Part shown: positions 56,443 through 64,000 of the stretch, in pieces
How positions within the stretch are numbered: the first letter of the stretch is position 1
How the letters are laid out: each line of letters begins with the position of its first letter
Assembly (NCBI RefSeq): GCF_001567585.1
Contig: NZ_LRQV01000006.1
Location: forward strand, 1 to 64,000
Source: Micromonospora rosaria
GTDB lineage: Bacteria > Actinomycetota > Actinomycetes > Mycobacteriales > Micromonosporaceae
Reading direction: 5' to 3'
DNA: 64,000 bases
Translations under genes and position numbers: made by a program
The notes under the pieces: model-generated
Databases searched by the model: none
What the model saw: the letters and a program-made list of their open reading frames with translations, nothing else
What the model was told of the DNA's origin: nothing

Positions 56443-56693
56443 CGCTGCCTCCACCGGTCGGCCTGTGGGCAACGGACGAAGTGGGGCAGCCGCAGGTCCT
56501 TGCGGCCGAACGCCAGGTGCGGCTTGACGATTCGCGCCACCACCTGGCCCTTGTCGTTGGTGGACAGCGCGACGTTGCCGTTGGCTGCCGGCTCGGCGTC
56601 GACGGGCATGTCCCGCCCCCGCTCGGTGACCGCCCAGATGATCTGCGTCGGGCAGGACCGGCACTTCTCGATCGGGTACGCCGGGGTATTCAT
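56439..56693 (-). CDS. Zinc-ribbon protein of conserved phage type
   Basis: 84 residues. The opening (IEKCRSCPTQIIWAVTERGR) followed by DMPVDAEPAANGNVAL is a widely seen actinophage and Streptomyces small-protein pattern. A C-terminal FVRCPQAD supplies a further cysteine. Probably structural zinc; role unknown. Confidence 0.65.
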   Translation of the reverse strand: MNTPAYPIEKCRSCPTQIIWAVTERGRDMPVDAEPAANGNVALSTNDKGQVVARIVKPHLAFGRKDLRLPHFVRCPQADRWRQR

Positions 56694-57034
56694 CGGCCGA
56701 CCACCGGACCATCGGTCAGCGGGTGCCTCGGGTCGTCGCGGAACCCCCAGCACTCCGCGCACGTTGAGGACGTCAAGGGCCGGAACCGGTGCGGGATCTG
56801 CGTCGTCGCCAGCCGTCCGGAGGTGAGCGGCAGCGCCTGCTCCGCGATCCGCCGGTCGATGGCCGAGACCCCTCTCCGTCGTATCCGGGACCGGTAGTCG
56901 GCCGTGGACGTCGACGACGCCCGCCGGCACGGCTCGCAGGGGTGCTCGCCGGCGCGGCGGTGTCGGACGTAGCCGGCGCGCTCGCCGCACCGCCCGGTGT
57001 CGGTCGGTGCGGTGAGCTCGACGGCGGCGGTCAC
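56690..57034 (-). CDS. Hypothetical early protein with zinc knuckle
   Basis: 114 residues from the GTG at 57034. CGERAGYVRHRRAGEHPCEPC is one C-x(n)-C-x-x-C site, and CAECWGFRDDPRH near the C terminus is another. Such proteins recur in actinophage early operons. Function unknown. Confidence 0.55.
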   Translation of the reverse strand: MTAAVELTAPTDTGRCGERAGYVRHRRAGEHPCEPCRRASSTSTADYRSRIRRRGVSAIDRRIAEQALPLTSGRLATTQIPHRFRPLTSSTCAECWGFRDDPRHPLTDGPVVGR

Positions 57035-57204
57035 GTCGGCCTCCCGGCGAGCAGGGCCCGGACGGGGCCTTCGGGGTAGCGGCGGTGCCCGCCGGGGGTG
57101 CGGATGCTGGGCAGCTTCCCGGCCTTGGCCCACCGGGTGACGGTCTTCGGGTCGACGCGGAAGATCGCGGCGACCTCGGCGGGGGTGAGCAGCCGGTCAG
57201 CCAC
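57031..57204 (-). CDS. BldC-like small MerR-type regulator
   Basis: 57 residues from the GTG at 57204. The sequence LLTPAEVAAIFRVDPKTVTR, WAKAGKLPS, TPGGHRRY is the BldC/MerR helix-turn-helix core. BldC controls the onset of development in Streptomyces and binds direct repeats cooperatively. Here a phage-borne copy could act on phage promoters or on host developmental genes. Confidence 0.8.
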   Translation of the reverse strand: MADRLLTPAEVAAIFRVDPKTVTRWAKAGKLPSIRTPGGHRRYPEGPVRALLAGRPT

Positions 57205-57499
57205 GGCGGGCCCCCTGCCGCTCCTCGATGACGGCACGCCACACCCCGTCAAGTCCTGCGTACTCCTCGGCGTGGAGGTCGCCGGGGGCCGCCTCGAAGC
57301 CGAGACCGATGGCCTGGTCGTAGGTGATCGGCGTCTGCCAGAAGTCCCCGACGACCTGGCCGAGGACGCATGACAGGGAGTCGTCGAGGTCGAGGACGTC
57401 GACGTCGATCCGGTCGGCCCAGCCGGGGTGGTGCTGGTCGAGCCAGGCCACCCCAGCGGTGACCCGGTCCTGGAGCTCGTCGACGGTCAGCGCGGTCAC
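57197..57499 (-). CDS. Hypothetical early protein
   Basis: 100 residues from the GTG at 57499. AWLDQHHPGWADRIDVDVLD, SCVLGQVVGDFWQTPITYDQ and a C-terminal W-R-A-V-I-E-E-R are seen; acidic overall. Similar small proteins are frequent in actinobacterial phages. Function unknown. Confidence 0.6.
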   Translation of the reverse strand: MTALTVDELQDRVTAGVAWLDQHHPGWADRIDVDVLDLDDSLSCVLGQVVGDFWQTPITYDQAIGLGFEAAPGDLHAEEYAGLDGVWRAVIEERQGARRG

Positions 57500-57735
57500 G
57501 ACAGCTCCCGGGGCGTGATCACGGCGGTCCACTCCTGGGAGACCTTGGCCGGCTGTCCCAGGCCGGTCGGGTCCGGGTCGTTGGCGGCGGTCGCGGCTGC
57601 CAGGGCCAGGACGGCGTGCCCGACCCCGGCGATCAGCACCTCCAGCGACGGGGCGGTGTAGTCCCGCTCGCTCTCGGGTAGCGCGCCAGCGGCGAGCAGC
57701 CGTTCGGCCTCGCGGTAGTGATCAGGCCCGGTCAC
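57496..57735 (-). CDS. Small hypothetical early protein
   Basis: 79 residues. A helical protein with HYREAERLLAAGALPES and GHAVLALAAATAAND, a common actinophage pattern. Four-base overlaps on both sides. Confidence 0.6.
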   Translation of the reverse strand: MTGPDHYREAERLLAAGALPESERDYTAPSLEVLIAGVGHAVLALAAATAANDPDPTGLGQPAKVSQEWTAVITPRELS

Positions 57736-58178
57736 GCGGCACCGTCCCCGTCGGCCTCGGGGAGGAACGCCACCCCGGGCGCCCGGTCGGCCCGTTCCGC
57801 CTCGGCCGCCTTGCGCTCGGCCCGCTCGGCCATGAGCTCGTCGGCCGACGGCTCCGGCACCTGGCGGCCGTCGCCCGGCGCAACGTCGAACAGAGTCGGG
57901 TCGCCCTCCAGGCTCTTGCCCGTCCGGTCCTGGTACCGCTCGGCGAGGATCTCCCGCACCCGGTCCGACTGGACGCCGTCGACGGGCTCGATGTGCGTGA
58001 TCTGAATGGTGGGGATCTCGACGCCCTCGTCGATCTCGTCGGTGACCCGCTTCACCTCGTACGCCACCACGGCGTACCTGGTGCCGCGCGGCTGCCCGAC
58101 GAGAGCCTCGGTGATGTAGTCCAGCCCGTTGAACTCGCGCTGCGCGCGGGTGAGCTGGGCGGAGATCTTGACCGTCAT
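57732..58178 (-). CDS. Hypothetical early protein with beta-rich core
   Basis: 148 residues. ISAQLTRAQREFNGLDYITE, TRYAVVAYEVKRVTDEIDEG and IQITHIEPVD form a compact alpha/beta domain, followed by a charged tail. Found in actinophage early regions. Function unknown. Confidence 0.6.
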   Translation of the reverse strand: MTVKISAQLTRAQREFNGLDYITEALVGQPRGTRYAVVAYEVKRVTDEIDEGVEIPTIQITHIEPVDGVQSDRVREILAERYQDRTGKSLEGDPTLFDVAPGDGRQVPEPSADELMAERAERKAAEAERADRAPGVAFLPEADGDGAA

Positions 58179-59410
58179 GGGGTGGTGCTCTCCTCAGTGG
58201 TGGGGGTGGCCACGGCGGGCGCCGTAGCCGGATCGGGGGTGCCGGCCGACGCCGGTGGCCGGTGGACGACCAGCACGGTGACCGGGATCAGCGGGTGCTC
58301 GTGCTCGACGGGCACCGTGTATCTGGACCCGCAGCCCTCGGCGACGCACTGGCTGGCGTCGTAGCGCCAGAGGACGCGGGTCGCGGCGGTCACGCCGGCG
58401 ATGACCGCCTCGTCGAGCTGCGCCTTGTGCCGCTGGCCCCGGGCGGTGGCCCGGCCCAGCTCGGTGCGCAGGTGCGCCACGGTGGCGCGCTCGCTGTCCA
58501 GCTCGCCGGCGAGGGCCTCGACGCGCCGCTCGGCGTCCTCGGCCCGGCCGGCGGTCCGCTGGTGGGCGGCCTGCTCGTCGACCAGGGCCTGACCGGTGTC
58601 GGCCAAGGCCTCGGCGAGCCTCTCCACTGCCCCGACCACGTCGGTTTCGTCGTCCACCTCGGTTAGGCCGAGGGCGGCGTGAATCCGCCCTAGCGCGTCG
58701 TGCTGCTCGTCGATGCGCTCGTACGCCTGGTCCCGCTGCACCTCCGCGCCCTGGCGCTCGCGGCGTTCGGCGGCCATGTCGGCCACCAGCCGGTCCACGC
58801 GGTCTACCAGGTCGGTGTCGGGGTCCGCGCCGAGCGACATGCGGATTCGGCCCAACTGCTGCTCGGCAGCGTTCAGCCGGCCGATGTTGGTTTGGCCCAT
58901 CCGGTCGGCCGCGTCGAGCTGGTCCCGCCAGGAGAACGCCTCGTCGATGGTGGGGAGGACGTCGTCGTAGAAGGCCTGCATCCGCTCCAACGCCGCGTCC
59001 ATCTGGAGCTGGGCGTCGATTCGGGCGATCTTCCGGGCGTGCTCCGGCGTGCCGGGGACGTCGGCGGGGTCGACCGCCGCCGGCTCGGGGTACGGCGGCA
59101 GCGTCGTCTCGTACAGGTCCAGCGCGATGGACTCCTGGGTCATCCCGGTCAGCTCGCGCCGCTCGGCGACCACGTCCTCGCACATGGCGTGGTCGTGCTC
59201 GCCGTCGTCCTCGCCGGCCGGGTACGCGCACGTCGGCTCGGCGATCTGGCTGGCGGCCTCGCCGGGAACCGGAGCGGGCGGCTTCTTCGCCGGCTCGTAC
59301 TTGCCGCACGGGCAGCCGAGCTCCTTGCAGCCGACCTTGCCCCGCTTGTGCACCCACTGCCCGTGGCCGCACCAGCCGCACGGGCCCGCGTCGGGCAGCA
59401 CGGCGGTCAT
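58175..59410 (-). CDS. Long coiled-coil early protein with zinc head
   Basis: 411 residues. The N terminus has CGWCGHGQWVHKRGKVGC and LGCPCGKYEP, probably a zinc-binding unit. Long helices with heptad character fill about 150-330 (RVDRLVADMAAERRERQG, AERRVEALAGELDSERATVA). The C-terminal part has CVAEGCGSRY and a Pro/Thr tail. A scaffold or DNA-associated role is possible. Confidence 0.6.
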   Translation of the reverse strand: MTAVLPDAGPCGWCGHGQWVHKRGKVGCKELGCPCGKYEPAKKPPAPVPGEAASQIAEPTCAYPAGEDDGEHDHAMCEDVVAERRELTGMTQESIALDLYETTLPPYPEPAAVDPADVPGTPEHARKIARIDAQLQMDAALERMQAFYDDVLPTIDEAFSWRDQLDAADRMGQTNIGRLNAAEQQLGRIRMSLGADPDTDLVDRVDRLVADMAAERRERQGAEVQRDQAYERIDEQHDALGRIHAALGLTEVDDETDVVGAVERLAEALADTGQALVDEQAAHQRTAGRAEDAERRVEALAGELDSERATVAHLRTELGRATARGQRHKAQLDEAVIAGVTAATRVLWRYDASQCVAEGCGSRYTVPVEHEHPLIPVTVLVVHRPPASAGTPDPATAPAVATPTTEESTTP

Positions 59411-59997
59411 ACCGGCACCACCGGCCCGGCCTCGGTAGCCAAGGTCGGCCACGACACGTTGCCGAGCGCCCTCCGCTGGTGGGCCGTCATCCCGGTCACC
59501 AGCGGCTGCCCGTACGCGGTCAGGGCCAGCGACAGCAGCGCGACCGCGTCGGCCTGGTCGTGGCCGTCGATGTGGAGCAGCCGGCCGTACGTGGCGGTGA
59601 CGGCCTCCAAGACCGCGGTCTTGGAGGCGTTGCCCTTGCCGGTGGCCCAGGTCTTCACCTCCGGCGGGTGCACGTCGCGGTAGGTGATGCCCTGGGCGTG
59701 GAGCCAGTGCTTCACCACGCCGTGGAGCTCGGCGAGGCGGAGGGTGGTCGCGCCCTTGCCGTCGAAGAGCGGTAGCCACTCGATGACCACCAGGTGCGGC
59801 CGGCACTTCACCGCGGCCGCGACGTCGCGCAGCACTGCGTTGACCCGGGTGTGGTCCATGTCGGTGGCGCCGTGCGCGGTCCGGGCGGTGTGGACGGTTC
59901 GGGCGAGCAGGCCGGGCTCGCCGTGGTGGTTGTGAGTGGCGGCTACCCCGGTGGCGGCGAGGGACAGGTCGAGGGCGACCATGCGCAGCGCGGTCAC
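59407..59997 (-). CDS. RuvC-like Holliday-junction resolvase
   Basis: 196 residues. RNase-H-fold acidic motifs are visible: MVALDLSLAATGVA (first Asp), HLVVIEWLPLF (Glu), TWATGKGNASK and DQADAVALLSL (last Asp). It would cut four-way junctions during phage recombination or before packaging. It shares the operon with ERF and YqaJ. Confidence 0.8.
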   Translation of the reverse strand: MTALRMVALDLSLAATGVAATHNHHGEPGLLARTVHTARTAHGATDMDHTRVNAVLRDVAAAVKCRPHLVVIEWLPLFDGKGATTLRLAELHGVVKHWLHAQGITYRDVHPPEVKTWATGKGNASKTAVLEAVTATYGRLLHIDGHDQADAVALLSLALTAYGQPLVTGMTAHQRRALGNVSWPTLATEAGPVVPV

Positions 59998-60275
59998 GAC
60001 GGTCCGCCGGATCGCGCCATGTCGGCCAGCCGGCCGATCGCCAGCGACGCCACCCCGGCCAGGATCGATTCATAGTGCTCGACCCCACCCCGGGCCGTGA
60101 CGACCTCCTGGATGACGGCGTCGATGCCCGCGAGCCACGCCCGCATCTCCCCGCCCGCCTTCGGGCCGGGGGTAGCGGCGCGGTCGGTGACGAGCCGGTC
60201 GAGGATGTCCCGCGCCTGGGCGTGTCCCCGGTCGACCAGGTGGTTCGGCACCCTGTCGGGGTTGATCCCGGTCAC
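59994..60275 (-). CDS. Hypothetical early protein
   Basis: 93 residues, helical, with HAQARDILDRLVTDRAAT and YESILAGVASLAIGRLAD. Between the resolvase and ERF genes, coupled to both. Function unknown. Confidence 0.6.
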   Translation of the reverse strand: MTGINPDRVPNHLVDRGHAQARDILDRLVTDRAATPGPKAGGEMRAWLAGIDAVIQEVVTARGGVEHYESILAGVASLAIGRLADMARSGGPS

Positions 60276-61075
60276 TCCCCGGCCTCCGACCGGCGCTGCC
60301 GGACCACCCGCGCGTACATCGCGCCGAGCTGCTCCGGCTCGCCCATTTCGTTGGTCACCAGCGCGCCCAACAGGTTGTGCTGCTGGAGCTCGCCGGACAT
60401 CTGCTTGAGCCGGCCCAGGGACGTGCGCGGGTCGGCGATCTCGTCGCGGTAGTCGGCCGGCTTCGGCGCCGGGGCCGCCCCGCGCTCGTGGCTGCTCGCC
60501 TCCGCATCCAGCCGGGGATCCCGCGTCGGAATCGACAGCGCGGTGATTAGCAGGTTCCGGTACGCGACCGTGCAGGCCTTCGTCGTGGACTTGTCGCCGG
60601 AGTCGAACGCCTCACCGCACGACTGGGCGGGCATCTTGTCGCCCTTCGGCCCCCAGATCTCGTACGTCACGGTGACCGTGCACTCGCGCATCTTCGCGCC
60701 GCCGGAGGTGGTGATGTCTCGGTAGGACGGCTCGGTGCGGACGGGGATGACCATGGCACCGTGGCGACGCAGCGCGGGGCCGACGGCGTTGAGCACGCGG
60801 TCGACGCCCCGATAGTTGTACTTGGGGCCCCGGCCGCCGGTGCGGGCCGGGTCGTGCAGGTCGCCCTTGCCGACCGACTGAACGTCGGCCATGACCCGCG
60901 CCCACGCCACGTGCACGGGCACCTGGTCGACGTCGGCGATCGCGCCGGTGTACTCGATGTCGGGCAGCTCGTCGGCGGGGTCGGTGGGGGTGTGGCCGGT
61001 GCCGGGGGCGGCCGGGGCGGGCCAGTCGGCGGCGGGCGGGGCCTCGGCGGCCTCGGCGCGCTCTCGCAGGCTCAC
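60272..61075 (-). CDS. ERF-family single-strand annealing protein
   Basis: 267 residues from the GTG at 61075. The conserved region includes AWARVMADVQSVGKGDLHDP, YNYRGVDRVLNAVGPALRRH, YRDITTSGGAKMRECTVTVT and TTKACTVAYRNLLITALSIP. ERF proteins pair single strands during phage recombination, usually with a partner exonuclease. Here the partner is directly upstream. Confidence 0.87.
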   Translation of the reverse strand: MSLRERAEAAEAPPAADWPAPAAPGTGHTPTDPADELPDIEYTGAIADVDQVPVHVAWARVMADVQSVGKGDLHDPARTGGRGPKYNYRGVDRVLNAVGPALRRHGAMVIPVRTEPSYRDITTSGGAKMRECTVTVTYEIWGPKGDKMPAQSCGEAFDSGDKSTTKACTVAYRNLLITALSIPTRDPRLDAEASSHERGAAPAPKPADYRDEIADPRTSLGRLKQMSGELQQHNLLGALVTNEMGEPEQLGAMYARVVRQRRSEAGE

Positions 61076-62085
61076 TCGAACTCTCCTGTCCTTCGCAGAT
61101 CCGGCGCGAGCCGAACCTGGTGATGGGTCTTCTCGGCGACGCAGTCCGCGTACGCCTGCGGGTGCCGCTCGCGGAGCCGGTCCAGGTCCACCGACCGCTT
61201 GGTCACCGGGGCGAACTCGTACGCCAGCTCCCCGCCGAACGTGACGGTCCGCGCGCCGGCGGCCAGCCGGGCGAGGGTGGCCCGGGCCCGCTTCAGCCGG
61301 CGGTCCGCGGCGCCGGCGCGGGCGGACAGCTCGGCGTACTCCAGGACCTCCCCGACCTCGTCGAGGCTGATCTCCCCGACCCGGTCGGGGTGCATGAGCG
61401 CGTCCATCTCGATCAGCGCGGCGGCCTTGTTCAGGTCCCACTCGGGTTCGACGCCAGCGAGCAGGTTGCCCTCGCGGAACCGCTCGACCTCGCGGAGGAT
61501 GTACCGCTCCATCCGCTCGTCGCGCTCGATGACGGTCATCTTCAGCTCGTTGCCGCCGAGCAAGACGGCGACGTGGACGTGGTCGTAGCCGGTGACGCGC
61601 ATCTGCCACACGCCCTGGGCGAGGACGTCGTCCGGGACGTCGGACCGCCACCGTGATGCCTTGAAGGCACTACGGCACTTCACCTCCAGGGCGCAGCGCT
61701 TCTTCACACCGCGGTCCATGGGGCACTCCAGGACCTGCCGGTCGAGGGTGGCCATCTGCCACGGCTGCTCGTGGTGCGCGACGAGGCCCACGCGCTGGAC
61801 GACGGACCGCTGCCGGCGGGCCCACTCCCGGGCGACCGGCTCCTCGAGGAGCCGACCCCACAGGGCGGCCTCGCCGGCGTCGTCGACCAGCTCGCCGCGC
61901 TTGTCGCGGTAGACGTGCACGGCGGTGTGCTTGTCGGCGACGCCGAGGATCGCGGCGACGTCGGATGAGCCGATGCCCTGGCGGCGGGCTGCGAGCCAGG
62001 TGTCTCGGTCGGCGTCGGCGGGCAGGAGCCGCACGGCGGTCGGGGTGACCCGCCGTGCGGCTGCTCCGGTGGTGCTGGTCGTCAT
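61072..62085 (-). CDS. YqaJ-family recombination exonuclease
   Basis: 337 residues from the ATG at 62085. The lambda-exonuclease-type fold has RQGIGSSDVAAILGVADKHT, LWGRLLEEPVAREWAR, then ECPMDRGVKKRCALEVKC with the D...E-x-K catalytic set. It degrades double-strand ends 5' to 3' to feed the ERF protein. A four-base overlap couples the pair. Confidence 0.87.
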   Translation of the reverse strand: MTTSTTGAAARRVTPTAVRLLPADADRDTWLAARRQGIGSSDVAAILGVADKHTAVHVYRDKRGELVDDAGEAALWGRLLEEPVAREWARRQRSVVQRVGLVAHHEQPWQMATLDRQVLECPMDRGVKKRCALEVKCRSAFKASRWRSDVPDDVLAQGVWQMRVTGYDHVHVAVLLGGNELKMTVIERDERMERYILREVERFREGNLLAGVEPEWDLNKAAALIEMDALMHPDRVGEISLDEVGEVLEYAELSARAGAADRRLKRARATLARLAAGARTVTFGGELAYEFAPVTKRSVDLDRLRERHPQAYADCVAEKTHHQVRLAPDLRRTGEFE

Positions 62086-62609
62086 CGGCCCGCCACGCAG
62101 GCCTCGGTGCACCGGTCGTGCATCTGGTCCCCAGCCGGGCACTGGCCGTTGTTGCAGTCGTCGCCGCAGCCGCCGGGCACGTACCCGTGGGGCAGCGCGT
62201 CCGGCCCGTGCTCGGGTCGGCCGGGCAGGGCGTCGACGGCGGCCGACAGTTCAGCCGGGGCCGGGCCGACCACCATGCCGGGGGTCGCGGTGATCGGTTC
62301 CCAGATGCCCATGAACTCCCAGGTGGTCTGGTCGCCGAACGGGGCGCGTCGCCAGCCGCCGGCGGGGTGCCGCGTCCACTTGTCGCCGTCGCGATCCCAG
62401 ACGGCGGTGACCTCGGGGCCGGGTTCGGTGGTGAGGATCTGCGGGGTGGCGGCGGCCAGCTCGGCCTGGAGCCGGCGCACCTCGGCGAGCAGCGGCCGGA
62501 CGTGCTGCACCAGGTGGCCGGCGGACCAGGCTTTCTCGCCGCCGGGACCGATCGCCTTGTCGTACCGCGCCAGCTCGGCCTCGATCGCGTCGAGGTTGAC
62601 CCCGCTCAC
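62082..62609 (-). CDS. Hypothetical early protein with cysteine-rich end
   Basis: 175 residues from the GTG at 62609. A helical N terminus (LVQHVRPLLAEVRRLQAELA) is followed by a mixed region and a C-terminal GGCGDDCNNGQCPAGDQMHD with more cysteines after, a probable metal site. Function unknown. Confidence 0.6.
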   Translation of the reverse strand: MSGVNLDAIEAELARYDKAIGPGGEKAWSAGHLVQHVRPLLAEVRRLQAELAAATPQILTTEPGPEVTAVWDRDGDKWTRHPAGGWRRAPFGDQTTWEFMGIWEPITATPGMVVGPAPAELSAAVDALPGRPEHGPDALPHGYVPGGCGDDCNNGQCPAGDQMHDRCTEACVAGR

Positions 62610-62908
62610 CGGGCACCAGCCGGCCCGGCCGGCTCCGGCTCGTTGACGGCGATCTCCGAGACGTGCACCAGGTAGCCGAGCCCGTCGACCTTGCCGTACA
62701 GAACCTCGTTGTCGGCCGGCAAGCCGGCGAACCCGCCCCGGGCCGCGTAGGTGAGCGCGGCGGGGTTGCCCTCGCAGACCATCCAGGACCGGCCGCCCGA
62801 CACGTTGATCCACCAGTCCTCGACCTTGTATTCCTTGCCGCCGAGCTTTGCGACCTGGGCGCGGATGGTGACGGTCTGCCCGGCGAGCGGGCTGCGGGGC
62901 CGGATCAC
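62606..62908 (-). CDS. Hypothetical early protein
   Basis: 100 residues from the GTG at 62908. Beta-rich: QTVTIRAQVAKLGGKEYKVE, DWWINVSGGRSWMVCEGN, and a C-terminal VLYGKVDGLGYLVHVSEIAV. Reminiscent of small OB-like domains found in phage early genes, but not assignable. Confidence 0.6.
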   Translation of the reverse strand: MIRPRSPLAGQTVTIRAQVAKLGGKEYKVEDWWINVSGGRSWMVCEGNPAALTYAARGGFAGLPADNEVLYGKVDGLGYLVHVSEIAVNEPEPAGPAGAR

Positions 62909-63168
62909 TCGGTCACCGCCTCGGCCAGCTCGGCAGCCAGGGCGTCGGCGATCCCCGGCTCGGCGAGGGTGCCGAGGCTGGCCAGCGGCGCGTCGAGGGC
63001 GTCGACCCAGGCGGGCGCTACCTCGGTCGGCGCGGTGGCGGCCACGGTCGGCAGCTCGGACGTGACGGCGGTCAGCGCCGGGGCCGGGTCGGGCGTGGGC
63101 TCCGTGCGGGCGGCGGGCGGGCGCAGCGCCCGCAGCGCGGCGCCCAGCTCGGTGATGGTGGCGGGCAT
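62905..63168 (-). CDS. Small Ala-rich early protein
   Basis: 87 residues, Ala/Pro-rich, with ITELGAALRALRPP and a helical C-terminal segment. Ends in a four-base overlap. Function unknown. Confidence 0.55.
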   Translation of the reverse strand: MPATITELGAALRALRPPAARTEPTPDPAPALTAVTSELPTVAATAPTEVAPAWVDALDAPLASLGTLAEPGIADALAAELAEAVTE

Positions 63169-63461
63169 CAGGACTCCTCGGATCGTTTGCGCAGGTACTG
63201 CTCGGCCTCGTCGCCGACCCCGTCGGCACCCAGCAGGGCGGTCTCCTGGTCGGGCGCGAGGAGGGGCCGGTCGGGCTGGAGGATCGCGGTGGCCACGGCG
63301 CGCTGGGCCGGGTCGTCGAGCGGCGCGAGCGGGCAGCCGGCCGGCTCGGTGGGGGCGACGATCACGGCGTGGGCGACGATCGCGCCGCTGATGAGCAGGG
63401 CGGCGGACAGCGGCGCCCACCACGGGACGGTGGCCACGGCGAGGACCACGGTCACGCTCAT
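63168..63461 (-). CDS. Small protein with N-terminal membrane helix
   Basis: 97 residues. A hydrophobic helix lies at about 3-35 (VLAVATVPWWAPLSAALLIS), followed by an acidic tail with QETALLGADGVGDEAEQYLR. It has a single-base overlap with the downstream gene. Function unknown. Confidence 0.55.
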   Translation of the reverse strand: MSVTVVLAVATVPWWAPLSAALLISGAIVAHAVIVAPTEPAGCPLAPLDDPAQRAVATAILQPDRPLLAPDQETALLGADGVGDEAEQYLRKRSEES

Positions 63462-63931
63462 GCCGCGTCCGCCCGCGTGGCGGGCGGGACGGGCACCCCC
63501 GCACCCGTCCCGCCCTGCTGGGTGACCGCCCGGCGGGGCGGCCGGCCGGTGATGGACAGCCCGTCGACCCCGGGCGGCACCGGGGCGGGGGCCGGCTGGT
63601 CGTCCTCGCGGGAGTAGCCGAACCCGGTGGGGTCGCCAGCGGCCATGAGCTGCCGGGCGGCGAGCGCGCCCTGGAGCACGGCGGCGTGCATCTGGGCCTT
63701 GCCCGCGTTGAACGTGTACCCGCCGTAGGCGTCGGCCAGGGCGAGGTTGACGTCCTTCGCGCGGGCGATCTGGAGGTCGTCGAGCCCTTCGGCCTTCCAC
63801 TTCTCGGTGAGCTCGGCGTTGATGCCGCGCCACCGGTTGGAGGCGTCGATCGCGGCGGCGGCGGCCTTGCGCATCGCGGTCTCGTGCATGGTCACCCAGG
63901 CGCGGGCGGCGTCGTCGAGCACGGCGATCAC
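63458..63931 (-). CDS. Hypothetical helical early protein
   Basis: 157 residues. AARAWVTMHETAMRKAAAAA and LDDLQIARAKDVNLALADAY are helical, followed by HAAVLQGALAARQLMAAG and a Pro-rich tail. Function unknown. The ATG overlaps the upstream gene. Confidence 0.6.
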   Translation of the reverse strand: MIAVLDDAARAWVTMHETAMRKAAAAAIDASNRWRGINAELTEKWKAEGLDDLQIARAKDVNLALADAYGGYTFNAGKAQMHAAVLQGALAARQLMAAGDPTGFGYSREDDQPAPAPVPPGVDGLSITGRPPRRAVTQQGGTGAGVPVPPATRADAA

Positions 63932-64000
63932 GCCCCGACCGGCGCAGGGTCGACCGCACCCCGGTACGACATCAGCGCTTCGTGGTCGGTCATCCGTTGC
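63928..64000 (-). CDS. C-terminal end of the next early gene (partial)
   Basis: The frame is open from the right edge to the TGA at 63928-63930; visible residues end MTDHEALMSYRGAVDPAPVG. It may begin just inside the edge or continue past it. It overlaps the previous gene by four bases. Confidence 0.4.
   Translation of the reverse strand, partial: QRMTDHEALMSYRGAVDPAPVGA

Overview
The window is very GC-rich actinobacterial DNA, with almost every third codon position G or C and many GTG starts. The gene set of the first 14.7 kb (galU, a MoeA/Glp protein, a RimJ-type acetyltransferase, FmdB, 5-formyl-THF cyclo-ligase, MpaB, Fur) fits a member of the Micromonosporaceae, most simply Micromonospora. 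That genus call is an inference from gene content and base composition.

Positions 1-14,700 are ordinary chromosome. They hold a membrane-anchored propeller-like protein, a PHP phosphoesterase, MarC, a RecB-like nuclease, an MpaB-type oxygenase, Fur, a DUF2231 membrane protein, FmdB, a folate cyclo-ligase, a GAF-GGDEF diguanylate cyclase, and a galU - glp/moeA - rimJ - membrane-protein block. The last block matches the actinobacterial Glp/Glpr cell-division cluster.

A tRNA-Ala(CGC) gene lies at 14,701-14,774, and everything after it to the right edge reads as an integrated element. Positions 14.8-26.2 kb form an accessory arm. It has a tandem resolvase-like protein, a GntR regulator, two XRE regulators linked by small overlapping genes, a beta-class DNA methyltransferase, an iteron-carrying winged-helix initiator-like gene, a DUF2637-like membrane protein, a cargo gene of unknown function, and a divergent promoter/operator switch at 25.2 kb. 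Parts of this arm resemble actinomycete integrative elements rather than phage.

Positions 26.2-51 kb are a complete siphovirus late region read leftwards. In transcription order it runs HNH, small and large terminase, portal, protease, HK97 capsid, two glycosyltransferases, head-tail connectors, tail terminator, major tail protein, frameshifted tail chaperones, tape measure, minor tail proteins, endolysin and holin. One minor tail protein is an unusual fusion of a PhoD-like phosphodiesterase with a Gp37-like tail domain. Plus-strand morons interrupt the operon at 27.8, 29.9 and 39.9 kb.

Positions 51-64 kb are the early operon, also read leftwards, and most of its junctions are four-base stop/start overlaps. 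It encodes a YqaJ exonuclease, an ERF annealing protein, a RuvC-like resolvase, a BldC-like regulator, many small zinc-ribbon proteins, and a replication-initiator-like gene with four 15-bp iterons inside it, a lambda-like arrangement. No integrase or attR is visible. The element continues past base 64,000.
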